Positions 35,007 to 44,369 of a stretch of 64,000 nucleotides of DNA are shown one piece after another; within the stretch, counting starts at the first letter, position 1, and every line of letters starts with the position of its first letter. The notes under the pieces are model-generated. The model saw only the letters and a program-made list of their open reading frames with translations. It did no database searches and was not told the origin of the DNA. The stretch comes from UBA1275 sp038124025 (GTDB lineage Bacteria; Bacteroidota; Rhodothermia; Balneolales; Balneolaceae): positions 124,001 to 188,000 of the forward strand of contig JAYPBC010000001.1 of assembly GCA_038124025.1 (NCBI GenBank), read 5' to 3'. The translations under genes were made by a program, and so were the position numbers.

Positions 35007-35270
35007 TTAGCTCGATTCACTTAACTTAGCCAATCCTTTGGCTGTTATACGAACCGAACCGTATAAAAAAGCACCCCCAATGCTTTCAATACCTATGTAT
35101 TCCTTGTCCTCTAAATATTCAAGTAAATTCTTTGCCTCATTACGATCTAAGTTCAATTTAGAACAAAGTGGATCAACCGACACTATTTCCTCGGTAGTTG
35201 AATTAGTTTGAAGGGCAATTTCCGATAGAAGCACTCGTGCGGTGTTACTGAAATCACTACCTATAATCAT
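35007..35270 (-). CDS. Small winged-helix-like protein
   Basis: The 87-residue product reads as helices followed by a two-strand wing: LCSKLNLDRNEAKNLLEYLE looks like a helix-turn-helix, then DKEYIGIESIGGAFLYGSVR and ITAKGLAKL look like the wing and a closing helix. This pattern resembles small MarR/PadR-like or DprA winged helices, but it may bind protein instead of DNA. It has no signal peptide. It is divergent from trkA (170 bases between the starts) and converges on the metalloprotease gene. I cannot assign a family or target. Confidence 0.6.
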   Translation of the reverse strand: MIIGSDFSNTARVLLSEIALQTNSTTEEIVSVDPLCSKLNLDRNEAKNLLEYLEDKEYIGIESIGGAFLYGSVRITAKGLAKLSESS

Positions 35271-35440
35271 ACCAAAAGCTTATTTATTAAATGTAAGTCA
35301 AGATGATATGTGTAGATTACCAAAGCATTACCAGATTGTTAAGACAATATTGGTTAAAAAAAAGCTAATGAATCTTGTTTTCTTTTATTTATGATTAAAA
35401 GGTGGTAGCTTTTATAATTGTTTAATTAACATAAACACCC

Positions 35441-36793
35441 TTGAAAATTGTTATAATCGGCACAGGTGAAATTGGGTATGACTTAGCAAGCGTGCTAGCC
35501 AAAGAGAAACATGATGTGACGCTACTTGACCGAGATAGGGAATGCCTACAGAAAGCAGCAGAAACTCTAGATGTTTTAACCGTCGAGGGCAATGCAACCT
35601 CAGCAAATGATCTGGTAAAAGCAAGGGTTGGTGAAGCCCACATATTAATTGCCGTTACTAGTGTGGATGAAGTGAACATGATCTCTGCTATGATGGGCAA
35701 ACGACTTGGCTGCCCTACTGTTATTGCTAGAGTTCGCAGTGATGAATTCTCTCAATTAAATGCCCCACTCTCTCCCAATGATCTTGGTATTGATGTAATG
35801 ATTCATCCAGAATTGAGTGCAGCAAAAGAAATAGCTCACCTACTTAAACGCTCCGCTGCAAGTGATGTGATAAATCTGGCTGAAAACCGAATGCAATTGG
35901 TTGGCATCCGGTTGGACAAACACTCGCCTTTGTTAGGCATGAGCTTAATAGAATATGCTCAAATGTATGCGCACACTATTTTTCGTGTTGTTGCAATTGG
36001 TAGACGTGGCCATACACTTATGCCTAGTGGATCAGTAAAAATGCAAGCATATGACCAAATCTTCATTTTAGCAAAAACCGAGGATATTCCTGGGCTTATA
36101 ACCAGTACAGGTAAAGAAGAAACCGAGCTTAGTAGAATCATGATCGCTGGTGGCTCGGCAATTGGGCGGATGATTGCACGTCTCTTATGTTTAGATGAAA
36201 GAAAAAAATGGAGCGTTAAACTGATTGAGCCAAATTTTGATCAGGCTAATGAACTTGCTGTTGAATTAAAAAATGCCATGGTACTCCATGGCAATCCTAC
36301 CGATCCAGATTTATTAGCTACCGAAGGTATAAGTGAAATGGATGCTTTTGTAGCGGTAACTGATGACGAAGAATCTAATATTATTTCCTGTCTGATGGCT
36401 AAGCACCTAGAAGTAAAAAAGACCGTTACTTTAGTTTCTAAGCCAGATTTTATTCCCCTCAGCCAAACTATCGGCTTGGATGCGGTCATTAACAAAAAGG
36501 TAGCAGCCTCTAATGAAATACATAGATATGTACGAAAAGGAAAAGTTATATCCGTTACTGAGTTAAGAGGAATTAAGGCTGAAGTTATTGAACTGCAGGC
36601 AGGTAATCATTCCAAGATTACCAAGAAACCACTTAATAAGTTACGCTTACCTGATGGCTGTGTTATTGGTGGAGTATTACATGCTGGAAAGGTAGAAATT
36701 GCAACGGGTATTACCCACATAGATGCAGGTGACCGAGTGATGGTATTTTGTTTGCCAGAAGCAGTCGATAAAGTCAGTCAGTTATTCCAGTAG
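35441..36793 (+). CDS. trkA: Trk potassium uptake regulatory subunit TrkA
   Basis: TrkA is the peripheral nucleotide-binding subunit that gates the TrkH K+ channel. The 450 residues form two RCK_N/RCK_C halves: the first Rossmann motif is IGTGEIG (6-12) with the ligand-binding LLDRDRE, the second is MIAGGSAIGRMIA in the middle of the protein, and each half ends in a TrkA_C domain. The start is a TTG at 35441, as no ATG lies close and the TTG gives the standard MKIVIIGTG start. TAGCTTTT at 35406-35413 is one base off the -7 promoter consensus. trkH follows after four bases. Confidence 0.95.
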   Translation: MKIVIIGTGEIGYDLASVLAKEKHDVTLLDRDRECLQKAAETLDVLTVEGNATSANDLVKARVGEAHILIAVTSVDEVNMISAMMGKRLGCPTVIARVRSDEFSQLNAPLSPNDLGIDVMIHPELSAAKEIAHLLKRSAASDVINLAENRMQLVGIRLDKHSPLLGMSLIEYAQMYAHTIFRVVAIGRRGHTLMPSGSVKMQAYDQIFILAKTEDIPGLITSTGKEETELSRIMIAGGSAIGRMIARLLCLDERKKWSVKLIEPNFDQANELAVELKNAMVLHGNPTDPDLLATEGISEMDAFVAVTDDEESNIISCLMAKHLEVKKTVTLVSKPDFIPLSQTIGLDAVINKKVAASNEIHRYVRKGKVISVTELRGIKAEVIELQAGNHSKITKKPLNKLRLPDGCVIGGVLHAGKVEIATGITHIDAGDRVMVFCLPEAVDKVSQLFQ

Positions 36794-36797
36794 GATC

Positions 36798-38312
36798 ATG
36801 GCTAAAAGTCCGATATCCAGTTTCAATCGCCCAAAAATTGATTTCTTAGTAGTACTGGGCATATTAGGCGCCTTCATTTTCTTTTTAGGTTTCGCCCTAC
36901 TCTTGCCCGTTGGGATTGACTTAATTTATTCTGAAAACACCTGGCACAGCTTCCTGATTTCAGCAGGAATCGCATTTATTTCTGGGGGTTTTCTTTGGTG
37001 GCAATTTAAACCTACTGAAGAAATACGGATCAGAGAAGGTTTCATGGTAGTAGCTTTGACTTGGATTACGCTCTCGCTTGTAGGGGCTTTACCCTTTGTT
37101 ATTTCCGGCATATTGCCCTCGTTTACCGATGCCGTGTTTGAAACGATGAGCGGTCTCACTACGACAGGCTCAACCATCATGGGTGGTACAACGACCACAG
37201 GCTTCCAAAACCCGAGCATAGAATCTCTTCCCCATAGCTTTCTATTTTGGCGCTCCTTGGCACAATGGCTCGGAGGGATGGGGATTATCGTACTTTCGCT
37301 TGCGATTTTACCCTTACTGGGAATTGGAGGCATGCAGCTATTTCAGGCGGAATCCCCTGGGCCCACTGCCGACAAACTTACGCCAAGAGTTCAAGAAACA
37401 GCTAAACTACTGTGGGTGGTATATGTTGCATTAACGGCCTTAGAGTTTTTGCTATTATGGTTACATCCATCGATGGATTGGTTTGACGCTTTGAACCATG
37501 CCTTTACCTCACTTGCCTCCGGCGGGTTCTCCACCAAAGATGACAGTATAGCCGCTTTTGATTCTGTTTATATCGACGTAATTATCACGCTATTTATGTT
37601 CTTATCAGGTATTAATTTTGCCATGCATTTTCGATTATTTAAGGGTGATGTCAATAGTTTTTTTAATAATCGAGAAACCCGTTTTTACACCCTTGTAACC
37701 TTAATTGGTATTGCAGTCATTACTTTTTCACTTTGGTATTTTGATGGTCGTAGCTTGTTAGAAGCCTTGCGATACGGTAGTTTTCAGGTAGTTGCTATCA
37801 TTACGACTACTGGATATGTAACAGACGACTATGAACTTTGGTACACCTTTGGAACAGCAATCCTTTTGTTGTTCTTTTTTACCGGGGCCAGTTCTGGATC
37901 GACAAGTGGTGGCTTGAAAATGGTTCGTTGGATGATTTTAGTCCGTAATCTAGGGCGTGAAATTAAACAAATCATTCATCCAAGGGCCATCATCCCTATT
38001 CGAGTTGGTGACCATGCAATTGAACCTAATATTCAACGAACAGTATTAAGTTTTTTTATACTATACATCCTTATTTTTGGCTTAGGAGTTATTTTAGTAA
38101 GCTTCTTTGGCTATGACATAATGTCCAGTATTGGAGCGAGTATATCCGCTCTTGGGAATATTGGACCTGCATGGGGAGAATTTGGACCGACAGATAATTT
38201 CGCCCAATTGCCTTACACAGCAAAATGGATTTTTATCATTTTTATGATGATTGGTCGCTTAGAATTATTCACCGTTATAATTCTATTTTCCCCTTCTTTT
38301 TGGAAACAATAA
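36798..38312 (+). CDS. trkH: Trk potassium uptake channel subunit TrkH
   Basis: This 504-residue inner-membrane protein has about ten hydrophobic helices and repeated M-P-M units whose pore loops include FETMSGLTTTGSTIMGG, TSLASGGFSTKDD, IITTTGYVTDDYELW and GASISALGNIGPAWGEFG. The second and following loops keep the conserved Gly of the K+ filter. It transports K+ (some relatives also Na+) with TrkA as gate. The gene is translationally close to trkA, with four bases between them, and converges on the MMPL gene with 27 bases between. Confidence 0.95.
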   Translation: MAKSPISSFNRPKIDFLVVLGILGAFIFFLGFALLLPVGIDLIYSENTWHSFLISAGIAFISGGFLWWQFKPTEEIRIREGFMVVALTWITLSLVGALPFVISGILPSFTDAVFETMSGLTTTGSTIMGGTTTTGFQNPSIESLPHSFLFWRSLAQWLGGMGIIVLSLAILPLLGIGGMQLFQAESPGPTADKLTPRVQETAKLLWVVYVALTALEFLLLWLHPSMDWFDALNHAFTSLASGGFSTKDDSIAAFDSVYIDVIITLFMFLSGINFAMHFRLFKGDVNSFFNNRETRFYTLVTLIGIAVITFSLWYFDGRSLLEALRYGSFQVVAIITTTGYVTDDYELWYTFGTAILLLFFFTGASSGSTSGGLKMVRWMILVRNLGREIKQIIHPRAIIPIRVGDHAIEPNIQRTVLSFFILYILIFGLGVILVSFFGYDIMSSIGASISALGNIGPAWGEFGPTDNFAQLPYTAKWIFIIFMMIGRLELFTVIILFSPSFWKQ

Positions 38313-38339
38313 GAAGAAAATATTAAAGCGTAATACAGG

Positions 38340-40829
38340 TTAGATTTTTCCCTTTAACTCTAGCCATTGTAATAAGGCAGGTAGAAACGTTAGTGACGTT
38401 ACTAAGGTCATACCAATTCCCAGTATGGCCATGATTCCCAATGATTGTAAACCAGGATGAGACGTAAACAGTAAACCAGCAAATCCAAGCATAGTGGTAA
38501 ATGAGCCCATAGTAATGTGTTGTCCTGTACTTGCTAAAACCACAGCTAAACGCTCCTTACCCTCCTCTCTATATCGATAAGCTAAGTGAACTCCACTATC
38601 TTCACCTATACCTAGGATAGCTGGCAGTACCACCAAATTGTAGAAGTTAAATTGAAATCCAGTAAACAACATAATCCCAAATAAAAATAACAATCCAATC
38701 ATCAACGGTAACATGGCTATAATGGACCATTTAATGGACCGAAAGGTAAAAAGCATAAATAGAAACACGATCACAAAGGTAGCCCCAACCATATAAGGAC
38801 TTTCTGAGCGCATCAAATCTAACATTGAGGCAGCCACTATGCTTGTACTTGCTGCATACTTTGTTGTTCCATTGGGTAGTACAATTTCAGAAACATCATC
38901 TTTAAATGCGATAGATTTTTTACCATCCGATAGTCCAACCGATGGGTATACGATAACAAAACGCCCAATCTCCCCATCTTTAGATACAAATTGGGCCTGC
39001 AAATACTCTGGTACTTGTTCAATGGTCAGTGCAGAAGTCGTCTGGGAGGCTCTTCGAAGTCGTTTAAAGTCTTCCGAGTCTTCATTAGCTAGTAATGGGT
39101 CTGCTAAGAGCTCCTGTATGTACTTTATTTTTTCTAGTTTATGTTTTTTATCGACCTCAGTTGTGGGGAAGCGTTCTTGTAAGGCTTCAATGCTCGCAAT
39201 AGTCGGACTAGCTGTATCTAGATTAGCTTGCTCTCTTAGAACCTCTAATAATTGCTGAACCTGCTTATCATCATCTGCAATAATGTATGCTGGATTTCTT
39301 TTTGTACCCGTACTTACCTGCCCCGAAAGCTTACTGAACTGTTCATATTCAGGGAAGCGAGGCTCTAGTTTACCAAAATCATACTGAAATCGGAGATTTC
39401 CGGCGTTAAATAATACAAGTCCAGCAATAACAACCCCCATTAGAACAATACTCTTATAAAAAGGAAAAACTCGGGTAGAATGTACCTTAGTTGCTTTTCG
39501 TTTAGAAAACAGTATCAAGTTATACCTTTCAAGAAGTATTAAAATGGAAGGAAGTAAGTATAACATGGCCAATAGGGCAAATATTATTCCCACACCTGAA
39601 ATAAAGCCAAATTCAGAGAATCCTCGAAAATCAGCAATAATGAGTACAAAGAGCGCAGCTGCGGTTGTAAGGGCGCTAACAATAATTGCTTCTCCCGTTG
39701 TCTCATGAGTAGCGTAAATAGCTTGCTGAACACCCAACCCATCAGAACGTAGCTCGATATACCTAGCGTAGTAGTGTATGCCGTAGTCAATTCCAAGTCC
39801 AAAAAGAATCACAAAAAGGACAGATGTCATGGTATTTAGCATGCCCAACACAAAATAGGTTAATCCAAAGGTCCACAACAAACTACTGATTAACGGAACT
39901 CCTATTATAAATATCGGTAAAGGCATGCGAACAACATGATCCATAAAACTATGCGAATCATCTACTCCTTTACGATAGTGTAAATATTTCTTGAGAAAAA
40001 AGTATAGCATAACCAATAAAATCACACTACCTATACCTGATACAAAACTACCTAACACATCGCTCATGATGGACGTCAATTCCTCTAAGTGTCGCTGTAG
40101 TCGTCCGCCATAGTACACCTGCATTTGCGCATTATAACTAGTTGGTTGCATGTCGATTACCAAGCTATCATACGCGGCGAACATATCTTCTAGAAATTGA
40201 ATATCGCTCTTCGAGCCAGTAGGATAGAAATTCAGCACCATGATGGTACTATCTTCGTTGACAGGGTACTCGGAAGGTATAATAGATTCATAAGAAGCTC
40301 TGAAATCGTCAATATCGGTTTCCTCTTCTTCAGCATCGTCCTCAAAGCCTAAATCAAAATAAAAGGGATTGGCCTCTTCTTTAGCCTGTTGAATTTCATC
40401 CTCTAACCATTCTGTTAAATCGGCAAGCTCTCTATCACTTGCCAAATAAAGAGCGTTATCCTGTATGAACTCGGTATCTTTGGTGTATTCAACCCTTTCA
40501 AAAAAACCTTCATTATAACGAGGGTAAATTAATGCCAAACTTCTTGGTATAAGTACTTCTGCAAATCGTTTATTATCCTCAAAATCGGGACTCTTAATGA
40601 CTACCTGCATGGCCGTCTCTCCCCCTACCATATTCTTGAGCTCGTTTAGAGCCTGTACATTGGGATGATTTTTAGGCAACAAATTAGCTAGATCGGTATC
40701 AACTTTTAATTGAAGCGCAAAATAGCCACCTACACACGAAAGCAAGAATGCTCCCAATAAAACCTTAAGCGGGTGATGTATATTAACCTTAAGTAATGGG
40801 GCTAACCATGTGAGAATAAATTTCATCAT
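38340..40829 (-). CDS. MMPL/RND family exporter
   Basis: This is an 829-residue RND-fold protein: one N-terminal helix (KVLLGAFLLSCVGGYFALQL), a periplasmic domain starting VDTDLANLLPKNHP, five helices including GLGIDYGIHYYARYIELR, then the repeat with a second periplasmic domain and helices with LPAILGIGEDSGVHLAYRYR. Charged residues in the membrane repeats fit proton coupling. COG1033/MMPL proteins, including the hopanoid exporter HpnN, move lipids or hydrophobic molecules through the envelope. The 829 length with 12 helices matches. An acidic insertion (GFEDDAEEEETDIDDF) lies in the first periplasmic loop. No membrane-fusion gene is adjacent. Confidence 0.84.
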   Translation of the reverse strand: MMKFILTWLAPLLKVNIHHPLKVLLGAFLLSCVGGYFALQLKVDTDLANLLPKNHPNVQALNELKNMVGGETAMQVVIKSPDFEDNKRFAEVLIPRSLALIYPRYNEGFFERVEYTKDTEFIQDNALYLASDRELADLTEWLEDEIQQAKEEANPFYFDLGFEDDAEEEETDIDDFRASYESIIPSEYPVNEDSTIMVLNFYPTGSKSDIQFLEDMFAAYDSLVIDMQPTSYNAQMQVYYGGRLQRHLEELTSIMSDVLGSFVSGIGSVILLVMLYFFLKKYLHYRKGVDDSHSFMDHVVRMPLPIFIIGVPLISSLLWTFGLTYFVLGMLNTMTSVLFVILFGLGIDYGIHYYARYIELRSDGLGVQQAIYATHETTGEAIIVSALTTAAALFVLIIADFRGFSEFGFISGVGIIFALLAMLYLLPSILILLERYNLILFSKRKATKVHSTRVFPFYKSIVLMGVVIAGLVLFNAGNLRFQYDFGKLEPRFPEYEQFSKLSGQVSTGTKRNPAYIIADDDKQVQQLLEVLREQANLDTASPTIASIEALQERFPTTEVDKKHKLEKIKYIQELLADPLLANEDSEDFKRLRRASQTTSALTIEQVPEYLQAQFVSKDGEIGRFVIVYPSVGLSDGKKSIAFKDDVSEIVLPNGTTKYAASTSIVAASMLDLMRSESPYMVGATFVIVFLFMLFTFRSIKWSIIAMLPLMIGLLFLFGIMLFTGFQFNFYNLVVLPAILGIGEDSGVHLAYRYREEGKERLAVVLASTGQHITMGSFTTMLGFAGLLFTSHPGLQSLGIMAILGIGMTLVTSLTFLPALLQWLELKGKI

Positions 40830-40830
40830 G

Positions 40831-40838
40831 CAAAGGTA
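40831..40838 (-). promoter_or_regulatory. -7 promoter element TACCTTTG abutting the MMPL start
   Basis: On the minus strand TACCTTTG (40838-40831) is an exact TAnnTTTG match and is followed by one base and then tandem ATG codons. No TTTG is found 19-21 bases upstream. If used, transcription would begin at or inside the ATG pair, giving a leaderless message. Confidence 0.4.
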
Positions 40839-40926
40839 CGAATTTCGGGATTAAATTAGTGTTTGTACTAACAACACTATGAATAGATTACAAGCTGAGT
40901 ATGGATAAAAATCATCTAGCTAAAAG

Positions 40927-41736
40927 TCATCGATCAAATCCTAGCGGAAGGAAGCTTATGTCATCATAGTCCGCTTTTGCGAGGTCATTAGTTGAATCAC
41001 CATCACTTAATAAAAGAATTGCAAGAGGGCTCTTGGGCATTTTTTCTCCAAATAGTCGTTCATAATCCTTCTTTAGATTGCGAGTAAATACATTCCATTC
41101 ACTTGTAGGTAAACTTTTTTGACCAGAACCAACTACAACAATTTTTTGATGGCCAAAGAAGGTAGAAATCTCTGTTCCCACGGGTAAAGTACTGCTCCAT
41201 GTATACCGAATACTCTGTGGCACCTCTTTAACCAAGGCCATTTTTTTTACTTTGAAAACAACATATATACTAGCAGCCGTGTCGTTTAAATCGTTTACAT
41301 TTTCATTCGCACCAGAAGGAGTATCCCATATTCTCCATTTCCATGACAAAATTGGGGTGTTATCAAGATCTAAGTTAGTTACTCGGTGTAAAGGAAAGTT
41401 AAGATGTTTTGCTTTGACCCCATTGAACCGCAAAAATTGGTTTAACTCCTTGTTGGTATTGTTTTCTTCGACAACTTGGTAGTAATAATCCATTTTTATT
41501 TCATCAGGGTAGAGATAAGGACGGTTCACCCCTTTTTGTTCAAACCAATGATAGGGTAACTGCCCTGGTCGATCGTTCTCAAAATCTTCAACGATTAGCC
41601 CCCCACATTCAGAGGTGATTAAGCTTTCAATATATTTTGTATCTTGTGCCATCATTTCATCAGTTATCAAAAAAAACAACGAAATAAAAAGTAGTACACC
41701 GCTCAATATCGACGTTCTAAAACAATGATATTTCAT
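40927..41736 (-). CDS. Periplasmic DUF3047 domain protein
   Basis: From the ATG at 41736 the product is 269 residues with a signal peptide (ILSGVLLFISLFFLITDEMMAQ, cut to its core LLFISLFFLITDEMMA). The mature part follows the DUF3047 pattern: VEDFENDRPGQLPYHWFEQK at the start, PILSWKWRIWDTP in the middle and the end block SPLAILLLSDGDSTNDLAKADYD, which looks like a sugar-binding beta sandwich. The function of DUF3047 is not known to me. The frame is open to 41844, but the signal peptide fixes the start. It lies divergent to the methyltransferase gene, upstream of the MMPL gene but 97 bases from it. Confidence 0.78.
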   Translation of the reverse strand: MKYHCFRTSILSGVLLFISLFFLITDEMMAQDTKYIESLITSECGGLIVEDFENDRPGQLPYHWFEQKGVNRPYLYPDEIKMDYYYQVVEENNTNKELNQFLRFNGVKAKHLNFPLHRVTNLDLDNTPILSWKWRIWDTPSGANENVNDLNDTAASIYVVFKVKKMALVKEVPQSIRYTWSSTLPVGTEISTFFGHQKIVVVGSGQKSLPTSEWNVFTRNLKKDYERLFGEKMPKSPLAILLLSDGDSTNDLAKADYDDISFLPLGFDR

Positions 41737-41865
41737 GAACCCAAAGGCGTAACTAAATTCACTAGACTTAATCACACAAAACTTTTTTAGTGTGCAAGTT
41801 GGTTTGTCATTTCTCAAAAGGAAATCGTGAGTAAATAGCCCCATTGGTTAGGAACTTATAATATT

Positions 41866-42714
41866 ATGATTAGAAGAATCAAGGATGATATAAACTCCCT
41901 GAACATCAAATATAAGGATAATAATTTTATCTTTATTCCAAGTATACTGTTGTTACTTATTGGCCTGACCGTCTATTATTTTCTAGGTTTTGAAATTGCC
42001 ATTATCGTAGTACTACCGCTTATAACTTTTTTTCTGCTCGCCTTATTGTTTCATCTTTACAGAAGTATAGAAAAAGATTTAGAAGAAGAACGGACGCAAG
42101 TTCAGGCTATTCATAGTATCTATTCCTTCATTACTCCTAGGTATCCCCTACCAAGTATGTCTAGATGGACAGCATATCCGGATTTAGCCGAAACAATCGT
42201 GCGCGAATGCATGAAAAATAAACCTAGTTTAGTTGTAGAGCTAGGAAGCGGTATTTCCACCCTAATTACTGCTTACACACTTGAACAGCACGGAGAAATT
42301 GAGGCTCAGATCATTTCATTAGACCACAGCGAGAAATATGCTCAAAAGACTCAAGATCTTCTCAAATCACATAAACTTGAAAGTAAGGCTAAGGTACTGC
42401 ATAGCCCTTTAAGTCCTACACAAATTGACAACAAAACCTATAGTTGGTACAGTTTAGACGGGCTCACCACAGAAGATACTATTGATCTACTAATAGTCGA
42501 TGGGCCCCCCATTAAAACCAATCAACTAGCCCGCTATCCTGCACTACCTTTACTATTCTCCAGATTAGCTAAGGATTGCGTCATCATTCTGGATGATGCC
42601 GCCCGTAGGAGTGAACAGCAGGCAGTAAATAAATGGTTGAAAGAGTTCCCAGGCTTCAAACACGAATACATAGCTAATAAAAAAGGTCTCTCTATACTAA
42701 GAAGGACGCTTTAA
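41866..42714 (+). CDS. Membrane-anchored SAM-dependent methyltransferase
   Basis: The 282-residue protein begins with two transmembrane helices (about 21-40 and 43-64: FIFIPSILLLLIGLTVYYFL, IAIIVVLPLITFFLLALLF) and a coiled linker, followed by a class I methyltransferase domain of the Methyltransf_24 kind with motif I VVELGSGIS (123-131), the acidic LDHSEKYA and the later DLLIVDGPP. The two helices would leave the catalytic domain in the cytoplasm. Because it precedes a flippase and two glycosyltransferases, it could methylate a surface glycan or lipid-linked sugar, but that is inference. It converges on the flippase gene with 25 bases between the stops. Confidence 0.75.
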   Translation: MIRRIKDDINSLNIKYKDNNFIFIPSILLLLIGLTVYYFLGFEIAIIVVLPLITFFLLALLFHLYRSIEKDLEEERTQVQAIHSIYSFITPRYPLPSMSRWTAYPDLAETIVRECMKNKPSLVVELGSGISTLITAYTLEQHGEIEAQIISLDHSEKYAQKTQDLLKSHKLESKAKVLHSPLSPTQIDNKTYSWYSLDGLTTEDTIDLLIVDGPPIKTNQLARYPALPLLFSRLAKDCVIILDDAARRSEQQAVNKWLKEFPGFKHEYIANKKGLSILRRTL

Positions 42715-42739
42715 AAGATTCCTTCACCCCTGCTACACA

Positions 42740-44329
42740 TTAACGAAGAAATGAAAGTCCTGCCCAAGACTTAAGTGTATTCCAGTCGTCCTGGCTAATT
42801 AAGCCAATCAACCGGCCAGCAATTACATATAGAAAAAGGTAAACTAAACTAACAGCTATAATTGAATACAGGGGGGCTAGAGGTATAAGTAATTGTTCTT
42901 TGACCACAAACAATAATAAACCTGTGCCTACAGATAGGGCTAACACCTTGCTGTAAAACGGAAAAGGCAAGACTTTCCAGAAAGGTAGTTCCATGTGGCC
43001 GCCTATTCTTCTCAAGAGTAATAGCCAGTTGTATATGTTCGCAATGAGTGTACCTGCTGCAGTACCTACAATACCAAAATAAATGGTCAACGGTACACTT
43101 AACAGTATATTGGCTATCAACAAATTGATACTAAAGTAAAACACCCCTTTTGTATCTCCAAAAGCTTGCAAAATACTTCCATAATGGGTCACACGGATAA
43201 GCACAATTAGATTATATAATTGAAAAGGTAAAACGGCATTAGCATAGGATACCCCTTCTGTTTCGAATAAAAAGGTGATAAGCTCAGGCGCTAAAAGGGT
43301 AAATAATATGGTCATAGGGATTACTAATAGACTTACTTTTTCTATCCCCTTATGCCACAGAGCCAACAGTTCATCTTTCTTTGATTGCAGATTAAATTGC
43401 ACATAGCGTGAGATGAGTACGGAACCAACAGCCAATGGTATTACCTTGATTAAAGGAACTTCGTTAGCCGCAACGGAGTATTCGGCATATGCGGTATTGA
43501 CCAAAAATATGGACACGATAAACTTGTCAATATACTTATTAAAACGGCCCACCAATGATGAAAGACCTAAAGGCAGTGCAAACCTAGCTTGATCCATCAA
43601 TGGTATTCTGGACTCCAATGGATAATTGCCCTGAGAATCAGACTCCTTGGTTTGTACTGCGTCTACATGCCTATCAGCTAGTCGTGCATCTTTTGGTAAA
43701 ATAATTCCTAATAGGACAAGTGAGCCAACAAACCGGATAACCGAATACCCTACCAATGACCAAATAGCTAGTTCTAATCCATAACCGAATGCAAGAGGCA
43801 ATACAAGTGCACAAAAAGCCAGAATCGAAGTACTCAGTTCATAACAAGCCGCCCCTTTTTGTCGGTCAGATGCCAGCAGTATATTGGTCGTTGGCCAAGT
43901 TGGTATTTCTAACACGCTGACCAATGCCATTAGTGGTAAAAATTGCTGAAGCGCTCGTACAGATTCCTCAGGCCATTGGCTAAGAAAATCAGGTATAAAA
44001 AAATTGAACCCCAAAATAGCTAAGCCGGCCACGGCCCCACTAAGCATTAAAATTGTAATGGTTTGTACTGCGAAACCTCTCCTAGCCGTATTCGTTATGC
44101 GTTCAAAAAAATAAAACACACTATCTGGAAAGCCTAATACCGCTACATTTCGAGCAACTTCATGGATCATTAAAATATAACCCATAATTGCAAAGTCCGT
44201 TTTTGAGAGCAATCGTACCACAGCTATAGCCAAAGCTAAATCTACTACGGTAGTGATAATACGAGCAAATACAACTACGCCCGTTTTCTCGGTTAACGAT
44301 GTAGTTGATATATTAGATTTAGATGACAC
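42740..44329 (-). CDS. Polysaccharide flippase (Wzx/MATE-like)
   Basis: This 529-residue protein has about 12-14 hydrophobic helices, a MATE/MOP fold typical of Wzx. The start has TEKTGVVVFARIITTVVDLA and the middle has the FNKYIDKFIVSIFLVNTAY region seen in these flippases. It would turn lipid-linked oligosaccharides from the cytoplasmic to the periplasmic face. It begins 40 bases downstream of a GT4 glycosyltransferase gene and belongs to a surface-glycan cluster together with the two glycosyltransferases upstream. No polymerase (Wzy) or ligase is recognised in the cluster. Confidence 0.82.
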   Translation of the reverse strand: MSSKSNISTTSLTEKTGVVVFARIITTVVDLALAIAVVRLLSKTDFAIMGYILMIHEVARNVAVLGFPDSVFYFFERITNTARRGFAVQTITILMLSGAVAGLAILGFNFFIPDFLSQWPEESVRALQQFLPLMALVSVLEIPTWPTTNILLASDRQKGAACYELSTSILAFCALVLPLAFGYGLELAIWSLVGYSVIRFVGSLVLLGIILPKDARLADRHVDAVQTKESDSQGNYPLESRIPLMDQARFALPLGLSSLVGRFNKYIDKFIVSIFLVNTAYAEYSVAANEVPLIKVIPLAVGSVLISRYVQFNLQSKKDELLALWHKGIEKVSLLVIPMTILFTLLAPELITFLFETEGVSYANAVLPFQLYNLIVLIRVTHYGSILQAFGDTKGVFYFSINLLIANILLSVPLTIYFGIVGTAAGTLIANIYNWLLLLRRIGGHMELPFWKVLPFPFYSKVLALSVGTGLLLFVVKEQLLIPLAPLYSIIAVSLVYLFLYVIAGRLIGLISQDDWNTLKSWAGLSFLR

Positions 44330-44369
44330 GAGATTCCATACCGGTGTAAATGCTTATGATTAACTCAAC

